Origin: an uncultured Clostridia bacterium
GTDB lineage: Bacteria > Bacillota > Clostridia > Christensenellales > Borkfalkiaceae
Assembly: GCA_947632195.1 (NCBI GenBank)
Contig: CANROE010000014.1
Coordinates: 1 to 50,683 of the forward strand
Reading direction: 5' to 3'
Length of the DNA stretch: 50,683 nucleotides
Positions 49,201-50,683 of this stretch are shown here, in pieces (position 1 is the stretch's first letter; the number at the start of each line of letters is the position of its first letter). Position numbers and translations under genes: made by a program. The notes under the pieces were generated by a model that saw only the letters and a list, made by a program, of their open reading frames with translations, did not search any database and had not been told where the DNA came from.

Positions 49201-50683
49201 TCTCGGCGGAAAGTCCTTTGAATTCCACAGAGAGCAGCCCGTCCGGACGTGTAGGTTTCACGAAAGACAGGGCGTCCAAAACCTTTGCAAGATCGACATT
49301 TTCGCCCAGCATACCGAATGCCTCGGTGGCAACTTTTCCGCCCTGCAACAGTTTCATGAGACTGTCGAGTATCTCCGAAAGGCTCTCTGCCTGCGGCAGC
49401 GGATTGTTTCCGTCTTCCGGAAGTTCTTCTTCGAGCGCCTTGCCAACGATCTCGCTCACCTGGTTATAGAGCGTAACGAGCGCATTTTCGAGGGTGGGAA
49501 GTTCCTTGTATATGAGCTTAGCTCCGAGCCCGCCGTAGGCAAAGGTCACGTCCGACCCCGTCGCCGAGAGAAGAATGTGATAGCCTTCCGTCTTGACATA
49601 GAGTGTGGCGTCGAGATAGAGCTCAAATCCGTTCTTCCAGCTTACAACGCCTTGATCGACTGCAAATACGATCTCCGTCCCCTTGATTTCGATGGGAATA
49701 TCGCCGTAGAAGGCGATCGCCTTTTGGGAGACGATCTCGGGCACTTTTCCGAGCACTTTTGTGACGTCGATGTACCCTTCCGTTTCGCAAGTGAATGCAC
49801 TGCCCTGGGTCACACAGAGCGTCAACGCGTCGTTGAGCGCCGAGACGGAAATACCCGCAGAAGATCCATCCGTCTCACCGCAATTTACAGAGAGGAGAAT
49901 TTCGCCGACCTTGTCCGTCGTGATCCCGAACGCTGTCAAGAGTTCGTTCCCCGCAAGGGTGAGGTTCAACGTTCCCTCCGCTTCTGTAAGTTTTATCACT
50001 TTGTTCAATTCGAGAGACAGCAGCTTTTCGATCAATTCGGAAATTTTGTCTCTGTTTTCCGCCTCTTGGGACGTTTCTTCTGCGGATTCCGTCTCCTGAG
50101 AAAAGACGCCGGGGATCATGCTCTTGACGATACCGATCGCCTCGGAGGTTTTCACCTTGATCTGCGTCCCTTGGAGCGTAAGATAGAGGAACCCTTCCTT
50201 TACGCCGTCCGAACCTTCTTCGGAGCCGTACATCACGGAAACCGTGCGTTCGAGTCCGTCGTAACAGATCGTGATCTCCCCCTTCACTGCAAACGGTTTC
50301 AACCCGATAGAAAGACTTCCGATCACGGAAAGTTTTTTCGATCCATAGGTAACTTCGGCTTGGAGATATCCGCTCTTGACCATCTTTGCGATCACGTCCG
50401 CATACTCCACAATGCCGATGTATCCGTTCGTCTCGGTTTCAAATGGATCGCCCTGCGTGATCTCAATCGTCACATCCAGCGCTTTCGCCGTCACCGTGCC
50501 GCTCTTTGCGATCTCTACTTCTACGCTCCCAAGATCAAACTCGATCCCCAGAACATTCAACAGCTCCGTCCCTGCGAGCGCCAGGGAGAGCGTGTCGTTC
50601 TGCTCCGTGAGCGTGAATACTTTCTCAAAGTCAAGAGACAGCAATTCTTCAATGAGGTCTCTCTCTTCGTTTGCTCCCGTAGG
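43202..50683 (-). CDS. Giant secreted/surface protein with InlB-type repeats (5' end outside the window)
   Basis: Over 2490 residues are visible and the frame stays open through the right edge. The N-terminal 1100 residues are built from related beta-rich modules of about 200 residues; each opens like LLSLDFEKVFTLTE / LLSLELNKVIKLTE, continues L-x-L-A-G-x-E-L-L and passes through a Y-I-x-I-x-x-Y block. The middle (about 1380-1700) has InlB/Listeria-Bacteroides (Flg_new) repeats such as EGYTFNGWSIPATDGKYPV and KGYTGAWKIENDT. The C-terminal part repeats a VxFTxxE... module and ends with an Ig-like domain. No LPxTG, dockerin or SLH motif is seen at the C-terminus. It is likely a cell-surface adhesin, with attachment unclear. 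Confidence 0.85.
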   Translation of the reverse strand, partial: PTGANEERDLIEELLSLDFEKVFTLTEQNDTLSLALAGTELLNVLGIEFDLGSVEVEIAKSGTVTAKALDVTIEITQGDPFETETNGYIGIVEYADVIAKMVKSGYLQAEVTYGSKKLSVIGSLSIGLKPFAVKGEITICYDGLERTVSVMYGSEEGSDGVKEGFLYLTLQGTQIKVKTSEAIGIVKSMIPGVFSQETESAEETSQEAENRDKISELIEKLLSLELNKVIKLTEAEGTLNLTLAGNELLTAFGITTDKVGEILLSVNCGETDGSSAGISVSALNDALTLCVTQGSAFTCETEGYIDVTKVLGKVPEIVSQKAIAFYGDIPIEIKGTEIVFAVDQGVVSWKNGFELYLDATLYVKTEGYHILLSATGSDVTFAYGGLGAKLIYKELPTLENALVTLYNQVSEIVGKALEEELPEDGNNPLPQAESLSEILDSLMKLLQGGKVATEAFGMLGENVDLAKVLDALSFVKPTRPDGLLSVEFKGLSAEIFNLIDQNGWIGLALYYKQDQVLVNSELHIDAFGGEMPSMPADRTYLTVEDFADVIDYVGAAINLLNQKDLKVEFNAQIRSADEKYVSEDPALDGVRYEVDGFVAVHTDEFAIKLNRKEKSLRFTPNAYLNVHLNLAATNTKDKSFFLDIIALDCDLEGNTNGYLDFYIAVSTAHETTQLTVPEAGQPSTSEETPDNSGYEPLYVYVPGDELMTVLAGLVDMLGIQSDALNDYFVNPWLSLLGSTPEETDDLIARLKVLGRSLLHQFGIDIELPETEAPAQAEEQAEKANKDGATLHEYIKSVSLKRDETGSSLNIVLRGADLGKDRDDLSITLQKTGERGKSVLSKVCAEEIAERTETSADGTEGATDGAEGATDLVRRELFNVTVSTQAVENKWKDTSVVKPGEGKYFSVQGFDRLVMALAKTATHKADAGEAEKYGIKEGEYVRNDQFYIDGVLHLDLSVLGIKLEAITINVEGLAVNFDEKGNISLNARLSYDGVYNTLAGIMGNSVIINGDTVLDLTIKNGMMYLRREQTSDFSGRNHSKRELGSEKIVIYRAFPLSNFMKDYMNHICFMFNLNETVVESIMGMVNSSGDSGSQTAKPSDIGGTFNQFVRSCTYDPNTASGLKDLLYTLVLNGAGMTGSDSFGDITVKLGVKDGVLRTIEIPTFAIASVVKINGDLALRNPESVFDEGSSDKTADIASVLEKGMKAKLQQVNWEAVNCLEGQFTTVTYELRGTVIATQDVVFDPETRELFASLSYPDIDLVLEKYPDFVVEGYTYHWLIPDPKDFKAGMKIYAEPQANQYTLVFKSDFRSAEEATAAGYHWDENYNAYVKIYEWTFDTDYVDLPFARNEKEHIVGFRCPAEHLHTEEHRGLHVYDPSEPVVFEAEWALNEYTVTFDSGNGESTVHSGVHYDDRLDYPADPVKEGYTFNGWSIPATDGKYPVTGDATIYATWTANKYTITLLSDKKIETENFAFAQNEEGKFVCTFTFEYDTVVDLPINYRVDGFVLKGWTLNSEYPGSPLAQMPNLAESVTLYPVWDEVGFDITFKVEEGGQVVGTRNFKRGTSLSEHLSEFPAVPEKKGYTGAWKIENDTVLGDTTIYAEYTGITYYITEYSLYAIAGYTQIKGEFDSEGVRGASYWKKTYEYVYGSAPHPLTLGNSASVKGCDFMGYYTERFGQGTKIENNQIDDNMIANIFGFNVGNSDDITEQNALYVYWEDNSVEVHLYSDYPFVEQENSDVGGYYMSLTKMDGDYDISGVTITPENQDIRQIGWWYEDPEKGWRRIDNVQEFHNHNNKQQATVKLYAMFISKIIIAINTLQRKTSTFDIGGFVQGGEVTGQMSTKIYNAVGMTSAITGVYTVYGTNGWNSKIAKDELQYGKEIPIDPEEGGKFLKTGMTSFNALLEGWSNLYGGVVATVRFYDKDGKELAQTSWSGIVSEALYPVNIYREDGTLWGTENVRIDFTGDSDENGVLVTDVLYGSKVYSFNDYQIPFNKEEYSCYWTVNGAPLKDSDRITGATDIRLVVSANKSSVRFTSDEKLDETFAWESDGEGYFVSHDLPYGSVVTFEGVEGEYTVKMTENVFHIPAVPERVGSRGKWQLGEIQPNERGELRISVKALYEALPQQVIFTAAERPADDREWRLCEDGYELKVDLPYDTVIRFTANGETKLQYTVELTESGKNRFALYEETGYAASYGEAALDGSVITVEVSLKANLYEVELHSKAEVKGDGWVQSDGDWYLDTQMYFGSQIVLKNSSGAAFQAYEVKIAGKNVITLDEPPVLGGLRHGVWKVEELNQDGATFTPDYGSDTVTYRSEVAYTMGGVSYGTGDRDETFTADITLAEPTADGYTFLGWWRQNGESWEKVTSIALAAKPTTTIVEALWMKDFSVSLTRAERSFHWGATDYDYNFTTTVTGGNLLGAISKEVNIKAHFRYYINKNTNNEPDTSNQQYDKTEDLYNDTLTFRAGRKDYGHVAVYYVFTYGDFTYQTKTVYDCKKF

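Overview
The window looks like a chromosome segment of an uncultured gut-type Clostridia (Firmicutes). The evidence is a fused IspD/IspF, a type III glutamine synthetase, a GH51 arabinofuranosidase, BspA-like leucine-rich-repeat proteins, a giant InlB-repeat surface protein, strong AGGAGG ribosome sites and near-consensus sigma-A promoters. The core genes are GC-rich. Two inserted blocks (about 3.24-5.35 kb and 19.6-43.0 kb) are visibly AT-richer and hold the accessory genes. No CRISPR array, rRNA or conjugation relaxase was seen.

Layout. 0.1-3.2 kb: rqcP-like S4 gene, ispDF and radA on the plus strand. 3.2-5.4 kb: a small AT-rich island (HEPN-like protein, XRE repressor, lipoprotein, small glycine-zipper protein) with three matching 16-bp operators, bracketed by two copies of one GC-rich terminator palindrome. 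5.4-18.9 kb: minus-strand housekeeping and metabolic genes (ABC-2 exporter pair with a glycosyltransferase, Fe-alcohol dehydrogenase, trmB, dut, glnN, LRR lipoprotein, GH51 enzyme, Na/phosphate transporter), with a dispersed GTCAT...ATGAC repeat in three intergenic gaps. 19.47 kb: tRNA-Pro(CGG).

From the tRNA 3' end (19525-19547) to an exact 23-bp copy at 40061-40083 lies a 20.5-kb integrative island. It carries a tyrosine integrase, a region of tiny overlapping reading frames, a radical-SAM RiPP cassette with a previously hidden 57-residue precursor gene, a two-gene membrane/ATPase-like cassette, and a 13-kb block of minus-strand genes in three promoter-led transcription units. That block pairs a vWA/kinase/PP2C triad (TerY-P-like logic) with a VirD4/FtsK-like DNA-pump ATPase, a separate FtsK-gamma-like winged-helix protein, a calcineurin-like phosphoesterase, an S1-like RNA-binding protein, a Cys-rich-insert XRE regulator and two paralogous HExxH metallopeptidases. 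I regard this as the most likely undescribed system here: a phospho-regulated DNA- or RNA-targeting stress or defence module.

Beyond the island (40.1-43.1 kb) is wreckage of a second, tandem insertion: a degenerate tRNA copy, a second integrase cut in two with its N-terminal piece inverted, and a TIR-TM-LRR gene between the pieces. A very compact transcription unit encoding only 14 residues follows. The right end (43.2 kb to the edge) is filled by a giant secreted or surface protein whose start lies outside the window.
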